From Perognathus longimembris pacificus (lineage: Eukaryota; Chordata; Mammalia; Rodentia; Heteromyidae), in NCBI RefSeq assembly GCF_023159225.1, contig NC_063181.1:23586073-23650072 (forward strand): a stretch of DNA of 64,000 nt, read 5' to 3'. Position numbers and translations under genes: made by a program. The notes under the pieces were generated by a model. It worked only from the letters and a program-made list of their open reading frames with translations. It did not search any database and had not been told where the DNA came from. How positions within the stretch are numbered: the stretch's first letter is position 1; every line of letters begins with the position of its first letter. Of this stretch, positions 1-11,780 are shown in pieces.

Positions 1-50
1 TTAGGAAACACATTTCATGATGAGCAAAGGATGATAGTTTTCTCTTTTTT

Positions 51-54
<4 letters not shown>

Positions 55-90
<36 letters not shown>
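55..90. repeat. (TG)n microsatellite
   Basis: Uninterrupted TG dinucleotide run of about 18 units, abutting an antisense SINE; probably grew from the SINE's A/CA-rich tail. Confidence 0.95.
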
Positions 91-91
<1 letters not shown>

Positions 92-316
92 TGCATGCCA
101 GTATAGGGCTTGAACACAGAACCTCATGTTCTCACCTAGCTTTTGTTTCACTCATGGATGGCACTACCACTTGAGCCCGACCTCCATATCTGCCTTTCTG
201 CTGGCTAATTGGAGATAAAAGTCTCACAGACATTCTACCCAGATTGAACCATGATTTTCATATCTCAGACTTTTGAGTAGCTTGGCTTACAGGCATGAGC
301 CATCAGCTCCTAGCTT
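91..316 (-). repeat. SINE, type B (7SL/B1-like left half + ID-like right half), antisense
   Basis: Reads on the - strand as the B1-like left arm (gagccatcagctcct, actcaaaagtctgagat) followed by the shared right half (ctcaagtggtagtgcc). Moderately diverged from other copies here. Confidence 0.8.
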
Positions 317-714
317 CCAGCTTCTTATTTTTTCTATACTTGAAAAAAAAAAGTGTTTGGTAATATTTGGTAGTAAATTTAGAAGGAAGCAAAGACTTGT
401 TTGGCTACCTAAAGGCTTTAGTATATAATAAGCTATGATAAAATTAAAGACTTTTAGTTGATTACCTTTAAATATAGTATAGTGGAATTGAGATTCTGGC
501 TATCCGTGATATGGTGGAATGTGAAAGCCTTTCACTTGTACTTCCTTTAGACATTTTAGTTACTTACATTTCCAAAGAAATTTTTGTTGATTTCTCATCT
601 AAGATCCAAAGGGTAGTTTTCATTTAAAAATTTTGGGTGGATGTTGGTTTTATTGTGAGTAGTAATTAGTTACTATTATAAAAGAAATATTATACCTTAA
701 GCTTAGTCATTTTT

Positions 715-821
715 TTAGTATTTTAATTTTTTTTGAAGAAATGTATCCAATGCCTAATGTATGAAACTGTAACCTCTCTGTACATCACTTTGACAATAAA
801 TAAGAAAGAAAAACAAAAAAA
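715..821 (+). mobile_element. Short 5'-truncated L1 3'-end insertion
   Basis: About 107 bp matching the 3' UTR/tail also seen at 18787-19390 and 63752-64000 (aatgtatcca, gcctaatgtatgaaa, cctctctgtacatca). It ends in an A-rich tail. It is bracketed by a perfect 17-bp duplication, TAAGCTTAGTCATTTTT, at 698-714 and 822-838, the hallmark of target-primed reverse transcription. Confidence 0.85.
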
Positions 822-1137
822 TAAGCTTAGTCATTTTTAAAATTAAACTTAATTTAAAATATAATGCATATTTCTAAAAATTAACAAGTTGCATACTTAA
901 TTGTAAGATGTCAAAATCATGCTACACAATAATCTTAGGCTTTTAGATTGAGCATTATTATTGAGTCACTGCTGAAAATAGAAAATATCTCATGAGTATC
1001 ATTTTATTCCTAGTCAAAGACAGACTTACCCAACAATCTTTATCATGTCAGAGGGAATAAATACTAACCCAACCATTTGATTTCTTTTTCTCTTTTTATT
1101 TTTGTTTGTTTTTCCTTTGTTTTCTTATTTCCCATAG

Positions 1138-1302
1138 GCTGGAACGCAGATTAGCCTGGCTGACTTGCCATTTTCCAATGAGATTTTCACACTGTGGTAT
1201 AATTTGCTTCCTTCCAAGCAAATGCCTTGCAGAAAGAATGGAGAAGAAAATGAAGACTCTGTATTCCGATCAAACCAGCCAGTGGTAGATTCCATAGACT
1301 TG
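1138..1302 (+). CDS. WWC2: WWC2 exon: C-terminal part of the C2 domain
   Basis: Coding exon of 165 bp (55 codons, phase 0 at both ends), between a pyrimidine tract plus CCCATAG acceptor and a GTGAGT donor. It encodes the segment starting AGTQISLADLPFSNE and containing FTLWYNLLPSKQ, a typical last-strands segment of the KIBRA/WWC-family C2 domain. WWC proteins are cytoplasmic scaffolds upstream of LATS kinases in Hippo signalling; the C2 domain binds membrane phosphoinositides. The upstream exons (WW domains, N-terminal coiled coils, first half of C2) lie outside the window. I assign WWC2 rather than WWC1 because the CLDN22/CLDN24 pair follows downstream, as at human 4q35.1. Confidence 0.93.
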
Positions 1303-1649
1303 GTGAGTCAGAATTTAGAGAGCAAAATCATTAAAATGTAATAAAGTAATATGAAATATAGAATACTGAGAGACCAGTAGGCTTTATGTACTTTCCTCTT
1401 CCTTTTCTCCTTTAACCTTTGGTTCCAAAAAAAAAGAAAGATAGTTCACATCATTGCTTCAAGTTATGATTTACAAAAGGATTGCTGTATATTGACTTCA
1501 TTGTTTTAAGTTGCTATGGAAAACCTTTTGAAAATTTATGTTTTTGTATATTGTGTCCACATACTTGATTTTTACATTTATACATTTTATACTTTGATAC
1601 ATTTGATACATTTATACATTTGATACTTCTTTTGCATTCTTTCTTTCTC

Positions 1650-1734
1650 AGGGGTGGTAGTGGGAATTGTACTCAGGACCTTGTACTTGCTGGGTAGCCA
1701 CTGTACCACTTGAGCCATACTCTATCTAGCCCTG
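1650..1734 (-). repeat. ID-like SINE, antisense
   Basis: Monomeric tRNA-Ala/ID-like unit. The reverse strand reads agtggtacagtggcta, then cagcaagtacaaggtcctgagt. Diverged. Confidence 0.7.
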
Positions 1735-2385
1735 TTGATTTTACTTGTTTTTCAGAGTGAGATGTCCAGAAACAGCTAGAAGTTTTGATAGGGCAAGCAT
1801 TGAACTTGTACATCATTGTAGAGGATATCATCATCTTAACATTTGTCATGGTGATCTCATCCATGTATATAGGATATTCTGTTCATTTATTTCACTTTCT
1901 CCTAATTTCTTTCACCCGTGTTTTCAGATTCCTAGTTCACTACTCTTTTTTAACTAATTCCTAAGTATTTTTTTCTATATGATGCTTTTGTGAAACTTTT
2001 TCTTCATTGCATTTACAGACAGTTCATTATACAACTGATTGTCTAACTTGTTTCCTACAACCTTCTTATTAAGAACTTGTTTCTTATTTTTAGTAGGTTT
2101 TAGTGGATTTCTTAGGATATTTTGCAAGTAGAGATAATTTTACTTCTTTGTTTCCAATTATATCCATTTAATTCTTTTTTCTCTTTTTTTTTTTTTTTTT
2201 TGCATATTAGCCTGGGATAGAATTTCCAATACAATATTGAAAATAAATGGTTCGAAGAGATACTCTTTTCTTGTTTCTTATTTTAGGAAGGAATTTTTCG
2301 CTATTAAGTGTTACATTTTTACTGTGAGTTTTTCATAGATATCTTTTATCGAATTGAAATAACCTTTTCATAGTGTATTGGATGT

Positions 2386-2599
2386 TTTGTTTTGTTTTGT
2401 TTTTTGTTGCCAGTCCTGGGGCGTGGACTCAGGGCCTGAGCACTGTCCCTGGCTTCTTTTTGCTCAAGGCTAGCACTCTACCACCTGAGCCACAGCACCA
2501 CTTCTGGCTTTTTTCTACATATGTGGTACTGAGGAATCGTACCCAGGGCTTCATGTATACAAGGCAAGCACTTTTACCATAGGCCATATTCCCAGCCCT
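2386..2599 (-). repeat. SINE, type A (ID-like head + shared right half), antisense
   Basis: Near-complete antisense copy: ttgccagtcctgggg, tgctcaaggctagcac and, at the end, ggccatattcccagccc. It is inserted in the old antisense L1. Confidence 0.9.
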
Positions 2600-3281
2600 G
2601 TATATTGAATTTTTTATCATGTAACTGTTAGAATTTTTTCTACATCTACTAAGGTGGTCATGTGGTTCTTGTCTTTCATTCAAATGATACAGGTGTTAAA
2701 TGAATCTTGCCTTCCTAGGATAAATCCAACTTGGTATGGTGTGTATCTTCTTTTTTTTTTTTTTGTAAATTAGTTTGCTAAGATTATTGAGCACTTTGTG
2801 TTTATAATTTTCCTTTCTTTGCAATGTCTTTGGTTAGTGTTGACAGTAAGATAATTCTGGCTTCATGAAATGAGTTACAAACCTTTTTTTTTCTTTTCTA
2901 AACCTTTTGGAGAAGTTTAAAATTTCGGTATTAAATTAACTAAATGTTTGTTCATATTCAAATGAAGCCCACTTGCTGTGTCAGGACCTTTCTTTGTGAA
3001 AAGTCTTTTTGTTTACAAACTCAGTCTCATTACTAATCTGAATCTCTCACAAATGTTGTTCTCTAGTCAGTTTCTGTACTGTGTCTTAAAGAATTTGTCC
3101 ATTAAAGCTAGAGACCTAATTTGTTGGTGTATAGTTAATTATTCATAATATTTTCTCATATTCTATTTTATACCTGTAAACTCTTCCATTCTTTTCTCTG
3201 GTTATTACTTTAGGTTTATTTCCCTCTTTCCACATTTCCTTCTCCCCCTCTTCCTCCTCCTCCACCTCCTCCTCTTCCTTC

Positions 3282-3522
3282 TTTTGTTCCAGTCCTAGGC
3301 CTTGAACTCAGGGCCTGGGTTTTTGCTATCCCTGAGCTTTTTCACTCAAGGCTAAATGTTCTACCTACTTCAACTACAGCTTCACTTCTGGCTTTTTAGT
3401 GGTTAATTGGATATAAGAGTCCTACGGACTTTCTTGCTGAGGTTGACTTTTAACTGAGATCCTCAAATCTCAGCCTCTTGAGTAGCCAGAATTATAGGCG
3501 TGAGCCACTCGTGCCTGGCCAC
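3282..3522 (-). repeat. SINE, type B, antisense
   Basis: Antisense copy with right-half (ccttgaactcagggcc) and B1-like (ctcagcctcttgagtagcc, gtgagccactcgtgcc) segments. Diverged. Confidence 0.85.
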
Positions 3523-4327
3523 CTTTCTTTTTTTTTTAATGTAAGTGTTTATAGCAGCACTACTTTACCAACTGCTCTTCTTCTTCTTCCTCCTCCTCTT
3601 CCTCCTCTTCCCCCTCCATTTTTTTTTTAAATTTAGGATATTTAGGAATATACATTTCACACATTTATTAATTTCTCATTTCCTTCAGATATTTATCTTT
3701 AATTTCATTCCAGTATACCAAAACATATAGTTGGTATGATTGATATAAGTCCTTTTGAATTTATTGAAGCTAGCTTCATGCACTTGAGAAAAATACATAG
3801 TCTGCTGTTACATGGAATGTTCTGTAGTTTATTAGATCTCATTGATTTGTAGTGTTGCTACATAAATGCATTTGATTGCACTTTTTATCCTGTTCTTACT
3901 GTAGATATTAGTAATTCCACATATTACTTTTTTCTTCCTTTATTTAGCCTTTACTCCTTTATTTATAAGAACCCCTTTATCATTGCTCTTTGGCATATCT
4001 ATATTGCCAGCATTAATACTCTTATCTGGAGGCATTATAAACTACATAAGGAGTTACTTAAACACAAGCTCTGTGTATCTACAGTACTCCATCTTATACC
4101 TGAGAGGACTACCAAGTGACTAATGAACAGGTAGCATATACAAGGCAGATACACTGGACACAAGAGAATCCACTTTCTAGTCAGGACAGAATGAGAGTGT
4201 GAGAGTTCACACCCTAACATGCATGAATTGCTCAGTACTAGAATTTCCCATTTAATATTTCTTGAATTGTGGTTGGTAACAGGTAGTGAAAGCTATAGAA
4301 AGCATAACCATCAGTAAGGCAGGACTA

Positions 4328-4368
4328 CTATATATATATATATATATATGTACGTATATATATATATT
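4328..4368. repeat. (TA)n microsatellite
   Basis: Near-pure TA run with one GTACG interruption. Confidence 0.9.
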
Positions 4369-5792
4369 TTTTTGTTTGTTTGTTTCCATGGAGATAACAG
4401 CATGAATTCTTAACTTGGTAGAAACTAATCTCAACTAATACCTTTACTTTTTCTTCAGTATTTCATGAATTTTAAGACATTAGCTCCATTAATAATTATC
4501 TTTCCTTCTTTGGTGTGACAGTATTTTTTAGTGACTTGAAGTTTGAATCCCATAAGAGACACTATTGCTGATATTTCATTGACAATCAGTAGTCAGATAT
4601 TCCCACATCTTTCCTATATATAATGTAGTTTCTCTCCTTTCTGAATTACTGTACTTCTGTGTGGGTCATGTACCTTCTGCTGAACACTTCCCTTTAATAT
4701 TCCTCTTAGAATAGATGTGTTGGTATCCATTTTAGCTGCACTTGTGAAAGACAAGTATTTTTTTATCACTTATTCCCATTTCTAGGTGGGCAGGTGTTCT
4801 ATGAACATCTTTAGATACCACTTTCTGTCATTGGGTTTCCACTGATTCTGTTGAGCTTCTGAGGAAAAAAAATTAATTTCTGGTTCTTAAAAAATAATCT
4901 TTCGATATTTTTAAAGATTCTCTTACTATGATTTTTTATCAACTTTTTTATCACAAATGAATGTGGCTTTCCTTCCTTATGCTTATGCCAAAGAAGTTAT
5001 TTCGTTAGTCTTTTCTTAAGCATATGAATTGTAAACATTTAAATACCGCCTCCAAATATCTGCAGTGTATACATCACCTATGGGTCTGCCTCTTCTGTCA
5101 TTTCTTTTGGCTTTCAGTCAACTCTTAATGGAATGCTGGCTAGTATGAGGGAAGGTAGAGGCTCTGGATGGTACATTCTTCCACAGATACTTTTCTGGAA
5201 GGCAAGTTGGAGTTTAGGAAGATGACCTGAATCATATGGGGGGACTTGATCTCCCACTTTCATCTCCCCAAGAACCTATGAGACAACAGAAAATATCTCC
5301 TTAATATTTGAGGCCTTTTGTTCTGTACATATGTAGTTTAAGAGAGGTAAATGCCTTAGCAAGAATATCATGTGTAATACGGGGCTCACCTTACACTTCA
5401 TTGCCTCAGGCCCTTGGACTGCCTTGCAAGTCTTGCACTTGGTGACAATTCTCCCATCTGACTGACCCTGTGGCCACAGTCCTAGGCAGCTTTAGCCTGT
5501 CTACCTCATACCTAGAATTGACAAATAACAATGTGTCCATTGTGGTGATTCTCCTCTCTCTGGGACATTGACTTTCTAGTACTGATAACCTTTGTTACTC
5601 TGTATTCATTGCTGTACAAAATTGGGGCGTTTTTATTGCTTTTTGTTAACATGTCATTCAGCTTTTATAAGAGAGTTGAGTCTGGTACAAGGTGCTTTTC
5701 ACAGCTGGAAGTGTAAGCCTGTATCTGAAGAAATTTCAAATAAATTTCTTGGAGTATATGATATTAATTGCCGTATGTTTTACATTCTGCAG

Positions 5793-5917
5793 GATGCAGT
5801 GTCAGCCTTACTTGCAAGAACATCAGCTGAGCTGTTGGCTGTGGAACAAGAATTAGCACAAGAAGAAGAGGAGGAAACAGGGCCAGCAGAAGAGCAGCAG
5901 GATCTAGAAGGAGACTG
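5793..5917 (+). CDS. WWC2: WWC2 exon: acidic linker
   Basis: Exon of 125 bp, from an acceptor in tacattctgcag to a donor in GACTG|GTAAAC. It encodes DAVSALLARTSAELLAVEQE and then a Glu-rich stretch (AQEEEEETGPAEEQQDLEGD). It ends after two bases of a Trp codon (phase 2), completed by the first G of the next exon. A run of Glu after the C2 domain is characteristic of WWC/KIBRA proteins. An apparent open frame starting at 5592 merely runs through the preceding intron into this exon. Confidence 0.93.
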
Positions 5918-6626
5918 GTAAACAGCTGCTTTCTTTTGCTAGCAAGAACACATTAAAATGCTTAGTTTCTCAGGGGAAACTTTCAGGATACTATTATAGT
6001 TTCATGTCTTCACACTAGAATGATGGGAAACAATGTAGTTTCAAGGGTTGGGAGTAGCAAAATCATGAACAAAGTAACACATTGACCAGATTTTTTTATT
6101 CTTCAAGTAATTTTTAACAATATTTTCTAAGGTGTTTTTTTTTTAAGTCTGAGCTGTCAATTTTGAAAAATATAGTAGCTTATTGTGGAGTCATAGGTAA
6201 GTTATAACTGGCTCTCCTTTTCTTTAAACTATGAGTGCATTTAGGTGGTGGTAAGACCCAGAAAATAGTTTCAAATAGTTTCTTGTTTCCCCCTGTTTGT
6301 CAATAATTTACCCTTTTAAAAGGGATGTCCAAGGAGAGAGAGAGAGAGAGAGAGAGCATTCATAAATGCATTCTTACAAGCTGTCCTTCCTGGTTTGCAC
6401 TATTTTGTAAAATGAAATTCTAATGAATGTTTCAGGTTTTAAGTACATTCCGTATATAACTTATTGGGATTAGTTTTGCTATGAATAGTTGATTATAATA
6501 TTTGAGTGAACTTTTTTTAACTCATATGATACTCTTTTGTGTATGTATATATACATACGTTAAACTTGTTAGAAACCCGGAATTTATCATAAATATGCAA
6601 TCTTGGATTTAAAGAAAGAAAATGTA

Positions 6627-6823
6627 GGGCTGGGAATATGACCTAGTGGCAAGAGTGCTTGCCTCATATACATGAAGCCCTGGGTTCGATTCTCCAGAAA
6701 ATGGCCAGAAGTGGCACCGTGGCTCAAGTGGTACAGTGCTAGTCTTGAGCAAAAAAGAAGCCAGGAACAGTACTCAGGCCCTGAGTTTAAGGCTCAGGAC
6801 TGGCCAAAAAAAAAAAAAGAAAG
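6627..6823 (+). repeat. SINE, type A
   Basis: Sense copy starting gggctgggaatatgacc and ending in an A tail. Imperfect flanking duplication (agaaagaaaatgta before, aaagaaagtgta after). Confidence 0.9.
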
Positions 6824-7143
6824 TGTACAACAGTGATAAAAAAAAAATATAGAGACTTTTAGCTTATCAAAAGTCCTAGAGAATAAATAATCACAGCACT
6901 GCAGAACAAAATTATAAGTAATTTATAAGGTCTCTCACAGGCTTTATAAATACAAGGCTTTTTTCATGTTTGTAAGATACAACTTATTTCACGGATATTT
7001 CAGAAAAATATTTAGCATGTAAATAAAAGAATTTTAACTTAGTCATTGCTTGTTTTCCCTTTGTTTCATGGCCAGACATTAAAGAAACTAGATGGTGCCA
7101 CTTTTTCTATATGCCACCAGTTGCAGTTAAAGTTCAGCATTTA

Positions 7144-7368
7144 GGCTGGTGCCAGTGGCTTCTGCCTATAACCCTAGTTACTCAGGAGGCTGATATCTGA
7201 GGATTGTGGTTCAAAGCCAGCCTGGGCTGGAAAGACTGTGAAACTCTTATCTCCAACTAATCACCAAAAAGCCAAAAATGGAGCTGTGGTTCAAATGGTA
7301 GACCACTAGACTTGAACACAAAAACTTAGGGACAGTGCCCAGGCCCTGAGTTTAAGCTAGGGACCAAC
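7144..7368 (+). repeat. SINE, type B
   Basis: Sense copy: ggctggtgccagtggc, ttactcaggaggctga, then the shared right half (gagctgtggttcaaatgg). It runs into a CATA/CA repeat. Confidence 0.88.
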
Positions 7369-7430
7369 ATACATACATACATATGCACATACATATGCAC
7401 ACACGCACACACATGCACACACACACACAA
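7369..7430. repeat. (CATA)n/(CA)n compound microsatellite
   Basis: CATA units followed by CACA-rich units, directly downstream of a SINE; likely an expanded SINE tail. Confidence 0.88.
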
Positions 7431-7934
7431 AAGGTTCAGCATTTAGATATCAGTGGGCAGAAAATATTTCTGTACAACAAGCATGAAACTCAACAAAGCA
7501 TGAGATACTCTGAACTGTCCCCGCAATATGCTTTTTATAGCCTACACAGACTGGCTTCTGTTAGCGATGAGGCCATGTGGCATTGGGTCTTCAATTGATT
7601 AGTAATTACTCCTTCTACACAGGGCCGCCTCTGCTAGACTGAGCACAGTCAGTAATGGTGTTTTATCTCTAGGTCTTTATTCACTCTTAGCTGAGAGTGA
7701 GCCATTTTTTTTACATGGTTTATTTTATAATAAAGTAATGGCTAATATTAAGTTAATTTTAAAAGAAGTCAATATTTTTAAATACTGGGGTTAAATTTGT
7801 GATTTTAATAATACTTCTATTTTAACATCTAGAAATTGGACCAGTCTTAGCTTTTTAGTACCGTTCTGATAGCTTTGCTCTAGATGGATAGAGAATAAAA
7901 TGATTATTTTATTTATTTTGTGAATTTTCTTCTT

Positions 7935-8130
7935 TTTTTTTTTTCTTTTTTGTTTTTGGCCAGTCCTAGAGCTTGGGCTCAGGGCCTGAGCACTGTTCCT
8001 GGCTTCTTTTTGCTCAATGCTAGCACTCTGCCACCTGAGCCATAGCACCACTTCTGGCTGTTTTCTATATATGTGGTGCTTCATGCATACGAGGCAAGCA
8101 CTCTTGCCACTAGGCCATATTCCCAGCCCC
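7935..8130 (-). repeat. SINE, type A, antisense
   Basis: Antisense copy beginning in a T run and ending ggccatattcccagcccc. A small internal deletion removes part of the ID-head 3' side. Confidence 0.88.
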
Positions 8131-8261
8131 TTTTTTTTTCTTTTTTATGAGCCAAAAAAGAACTTGAATCATTATGTGTGACTCTTGTTTGTTTCCCAGG
8201 TGGCACTGGTTGTGGAGTACTTGGCTTAATGTGTATTTTATGTATTTATTTTCCAACATAG

Positions 8262-8460
8262 GTTAACAATGCTAAGAGAGGCTTCTGATAAAATTGTGGC
8301 TGAAAGAGAGACTGTACTTAAGCCAGTAAAAGGCAGTAGCTGTACAGAAGACTTAAGTTCCAGCAGTAACGTGCCTGAGATGAGTGAAGACAGCTGTGAG
8401 AAGGAGAAGGCGTGTGCCAAGGACTGTAGAAGCCAGCCAGCGGCTGGCATTCCCACTCTG
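8262..8460 (+). CDS. WWC2: WWC2 exon: Ser/Lys-rich linker
   Basis: Exon of 199 bp, acceptor caacatag, donor gtgggt. The first G completes the split Trp codon. It then encodes LTMLREASDKIVAERE and a Ser/Glu-rich segment (SSSSNVPEMSEDSCEKEKAC) ending IPTL in phase 0. No recognised domain; this is a disordered linker between the C2 domain and the C-terminal coiled coil. Antisense and +1-frame open frames over this exon are shadows. Confidence 0.92.
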
Positions 8461-8765
8461 GTGGGTATTCTCCTGTGCTCTCCTGCCCTGAAACAGAACA
8501 CTCCAGGTCTGAGGAAACTCGGGGGATGCTTGACTCTGCAGGTGTAATTCTGTGTCAGGATTTTGATCCAAAAGTGGGTTGTAAAAGGCTTATTATATAA
8601 GGATAGTTGCTGAGAAGCATTGTAAATGTAAAAAAATTTAATGGGCCCAAAATATTGATTCCTCACTGGATATAAGAAGAAAAACAGTACTAGTTACTTT
8701 CTATCTCTATCAATATTCTGTGAATACTAATGCTATTTTTAGAACTTGCCATGGTTACATCCCAT

Positions 8766-8862
8766 ATTGCACTGGTTGTCCTAGCACTTAGGAAGTTGAG
8801 TCAGGAGAATCACAAATTCAAAGTCAACCTCTACTACATAGAAAGACCCTATCTCAACTTTT
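8766..8862 (+). repeat. B1-like (7SL-derived) SINE monomer
   Basis: Contains gtcctagcacttagg, agtcaggagaatcac and accctatctcaac. Diverged. Confidence 0.7.
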
Positions 8863-9234
8863 TTTTAATGGTTCTCCTGAATTTCTTGAATAGTTTTCTT
8901 GACTAAATTATATCTAGGTTCGGAGTTTATTTCAAGAGTCAAATAAACATTTGAAGTTGATTTTGTTCAGTTGGAATTCTGATTGAAATCTGTGAAGATG
9001 ATGACTAACTTGGCTCAGGCACTGGTGCCAAACATATTAGAAAGCAAGCATCTTTTCTACTTAAATGAGGAGTGTGTTGCTGCCTTTCCCAATCCACTTA
9101 GAGTCATCTGTAAGCTTTCAATTTCCTGACACGCAGGAAGTTGGTAATGGAGTTTACAAATGCCAGTCCTTTGGTTTTATTCTGGGTGTATGGGTGTGCA
9201 CATGCGTGCACACATGCGTGTGTGGCTGGACTAG

Positions 9235-9395
9235 TATGTGCAAATGCTACTGGGGATTGACCCTAGGGCTTCAAGCATACTACATGCTAGGCAAGTGCTC
9301 TCCTAGTTGGGCCACGTTACCCTTCCTAAATTCTCCATTCTCCTGCCTCCACCTCCTGGAGCTGAGATTGCAGAAACACACCACCATGCCATCCA
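9235..9395 (-). repeat. B4-like SINE (ID + B1 composite), antisense
   Basis: An ID half (tggggattgaccctagggct) adjoins an antisense B1 half (ctcctgcctccacctcctgg, accaccatgcc). Confidence 0.7.
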
Positions 9396-9781
9396 ATATT
9401 TAATTATTTAAAATCATTTGTTCTTGAAAAAAAAGCTCTTCTGAAAATTGAATAGTGTTTAATGGTGATATTTTCCCAGATAGCTTTCTTTGTAGAATCT
9501 CTTTAAGTCTAAATCTTCATGTTACATCTAACCTATTATTGTAACACCTCTGTTTGTGCTTTGCCTTGTTGGACAGCTATCATCCTACCTACCTCCTTTC
9601 TGAGAATAATGTAGAACATCATTCTCCCATTTCTCTTTAGAAGTACTGTGTTCTGTTATGCATGTCTTTCTCAGAGGAGCATCCTCAGTGCTAGAAAAGT
9701 TCCTGTTTAGCATCATCAAGAAAGGAGTATATATGTACACATAACTATTAGTTCCTGACAACTTGCCATTTTCTCTTTTAG

Positions 9782-9946
9782 GTTGATAAAGAGACAAATA
9801 CCGATGAAGCAGTTCATGAAAGTGTGGCAGTTCGTCCCAAAGAGCGGAGCAGCCTGAGCTCTCGACAGCATCCCTTCGTAAGGAGCAGCGTGATCGTGCG
9901 CTCACAAACCTTTTCCCCCGGTGAACGGAGCCAGTACGTCTGCAGG
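9782..9946 (+). CDS. WWC2: WWC2 exon: basic/Ser-rich region
   Basis: Exon of 165 bp (55 codons, phase 0), acceptor cttttag, donor GTAAGG. It encodes VDKETNTDEAVHESVAVRPK, a basic Ser-rich stretch (RPKERSSLSSRQHPFVRSS) and IVRSQTFSPGERSQYVCR. In KIBRA/WWC1 the corresponding C-terminal stretch contains atypical-PKC binding and phosphorylation sites. The Arg/Ser spacing here makes the same role plausible for WWC2; that is inference from the family. Confidence 0.93.
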
Positions 9947-11175
9947 GTAAGGGGGCCTCGCTCAGATGAGGCACTAGCTTCCTGTCCTGTCACAAGTGGC
10001 CCTTTCGTAACAAGGGATTGTCCACCAGAAGCTGCGGATTCTGACTACAGACACTGTGGCTGAAAATGCTTGGAAGTACATGCAGAATATCACACTCTGA
10101 GGTTCTTGTTGGTTTCTTTTCCCACAAATTACAAGTCCTGTGGGTTCTAATGCCATTGATTTGGCAAGTAAGTAGAATTTACGGTCTAAATGCTAAGGAT
10201 TTTTTAATTTCTATGTTTAGAAATATTAAAACTTCAAGTCTGTTTTGCCTATTTCTGCTCCATATGATATGTACTTCACAACATATTCATCTTGTTGAAG
10301 TGAAAATTGTGAATTGGATTTTAGAACAAAAATCATGTTTTAATATGTTTGGACACTGAATCTGGTTCATAGTTCCATGAAGAAAATTATGGGATTTCCA
10401 TTAGTTTTCCAAATTCTGTTTCTAGAAGTATTTATGGTTTATAGTGACATAGATTTCATAAATGGGTTAATGATGCTTTTTAAATTCTGAATTTTTAAAT
10501 TCCAAATTTATTCATTCTAGTAAAAAAATATTTGTAAGCACTTTTGTAGGTACTTTGCATTTCTGTACCTCGTAGAACTTTCATTCTTTTCAGTGAGCCA
10601 GGAGTATGATAGGTAGATATGATGGATACAATGTGATGTATCTTGCGTGAGAGTCAAGGCTATGGAAGACAGTAGGACAAGTTCAGGAGTTGAGAATGGG
10701 AAGTAGAACTCAGGTGAGGCTTCCTTGATAAGTTGACATTCAACAGAACTAGAGCACATGGGTTGAACATGGGTTACCTGAGCCGAGACTATTCCAGAGA
10801 GCTAAACCATCTTATCTCTGAAGGTGAGCTGTGTAAAGCTTCTTTAAACAAACAAGTCCTAGCTAAAAGTACAAAGAATCATTTTATTTTAAACAGAGTA
10901 TAATTACCTTAACATGCCACTTTGGATAATAGCTATCAAAAAGACCGTGACCGAAACATTTTTCAGAAAATAAAGTTAAGAAAAGTATAAAACTGGGAAT
11001 AACTTATTTTTTGGGGTGGGTGGGGAGGATTTTCTTCAAGTAATTCATGAGCTGAGGTCTTAATGGTGGGGGTTAGGAATTAGTTTATATTATTTGCACT
11101 TTATTTGGTAAGCTTCTTGATTCTCATTTCCACACTATTGTATAATGACTTTAAAAAGAAAATCTTTGTTGGCAG
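9947..11175 (+). other. WWC2: WWC2 intron
   Basis: A 1.2-kb, AT-rich intron with no SINE that I can recognise. The short open frames in it lack similarity to anything I know. Confidence 0.8.
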
Positions 11176-11268
11176 TTAAACCGGAGTGACAGTGACAGTT
11201 CCACATTGGCAAAAAAATCACTGTTTGTGAGAAACTCCACTGAGCGACGTAGCCTGAGGGTCAAAAGG
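11176..11268 (+). CDS. WWC2: WWC2 exon: short phospho-site-rich exon
   Basis: Exon of 93 bp (31 codons), acceptor ttggcag, donor GTATGT. It encodes LNRSDSDSSTLAKKSLFVRN followed by STERRSLRVKR. It is dense in Ser preceded by basic residues, so it is a likely kinase-target patch continuing the basic region of the previous exon. Strongly WWC-like and in phase with both neighbours. Confidence 0.93.
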
Positions 11269-11780
11269 GTATGTATGTCCTCAGCCCCATCGCACTGTCC
11301 CAGACCAATCCAGATTCATAAATTCCAGTGCTCCATATAGAAATACTGATGCTGAGTCAGTTGGGGGGCCAGGGAGAGGATGTACTTAAAGGAGTTCAGG
11401 CTAGAAATGAGAGTACAGGCTTTCCAGAAAGGGCATGCTGAGCCTCTGAGTGTGCCCGTGGTCTGAACACATTGCTTTAAAAAAAACGCTAATATTAAGT
11501 AGTAACACAAAGGGATTACAATTCCATAAATCAGATTGTGAGTACAATGCTTCCTGGGACAGTGTCACCCCTTGCTTTGTTCTCCCCCAGTCCCCTCTTC
11601 CATCTCTACTCCCAAGTTCACTTTTACGTAGTGTACATTGAATGCAATGACTGCATTTGGTTACCCTTCCTCCCTCCGTTCCTGGACCCCCAAAACTTGT
11701 TTCTAGCTCCTGGTACTCCTTTTTATACACAGAACTTTATCTTGAACACATTTCTAACAGTGGCTGTGCTCGCTCCAAGT

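Larger units (their letters stand above)
1..1137 (+). other. WWC2: WWC2 intron (5' part outside window)
   Basis: This is non-coding sequence upstream of the first visible WWC2 exon. It ends in a long pyrimidine tract and AG at 1136-1137. It holds a GT microsatellite, one SINE and a 107-bp L1 3'-end insertion, listed separately. I see no other gene-like signal; the rest is AT-rich unique sequence. Confidence 0.85.
1860..4020 (-). mobile_element. Old L1 ORF2 remnant, antisense, interrupted by two SINEs
   Basis: Sequence at 2601-2880 (tgtatattgaa, gataaatccaacttgg, aatgagttaca) and at 3700-3860 (tggtatgattgatata, cttgagaaaaatacat, ctgctgttacatgg) matches antisense mammalian L1 ORF2. It carries many frame disruptions. 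SINEs at 2386-2599 and 3282-3522 lie inside it. Outer limits are approximate. Confidence 0.65.
1303..5792 (+). other. WWC2: WWC2 intron
   Basis: A 4.5-kb intron with GT...AG ends. Much of it (about 1860-4020) is an old antisense L1 interrupted by two SINEs. Also present are pyrimidine-rich runs (3240-3285, 3575-3620), a TA repeat (4328-4368) and an ID fragment. From about 4700 to 5030 there is T-rich, possibly L1-derived sequence that I could not classify securely. Confidence 0.85.
5918..8261 (+). other. WWC2: WWC2 intron
   Basis: A 2.3-kb intron. It holds a (GA)n run (6332-6356), three SINEs (6627-6823, 7144-7368, 7935-8130) and a CA-rich repeat. No other gene signal. Confidence 0.85.
8461..9781 (+). 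other. WWC2: WWC2 intron
   Basis: A 1.3-kb intron with a B1 monomer (8766-8862) and an ID+B1 composite (9235-9395). Otherwise AT-rich unique sequence. Confidence 0.85.

Noticed and set aside
6627..6700. tRNA gene (tRNA-Ala-like cloverleaf)
   Set aside because: The same sequence recurs as the head of a dispersed SINE with A tails and target duplications, here and at many other sites; no isolated intact tRNA gene seen.
8238..8666. 142-codon antisense frame over a WWC2 exon
   Set aside because: Shadow of the coding exon at 8262-8460.
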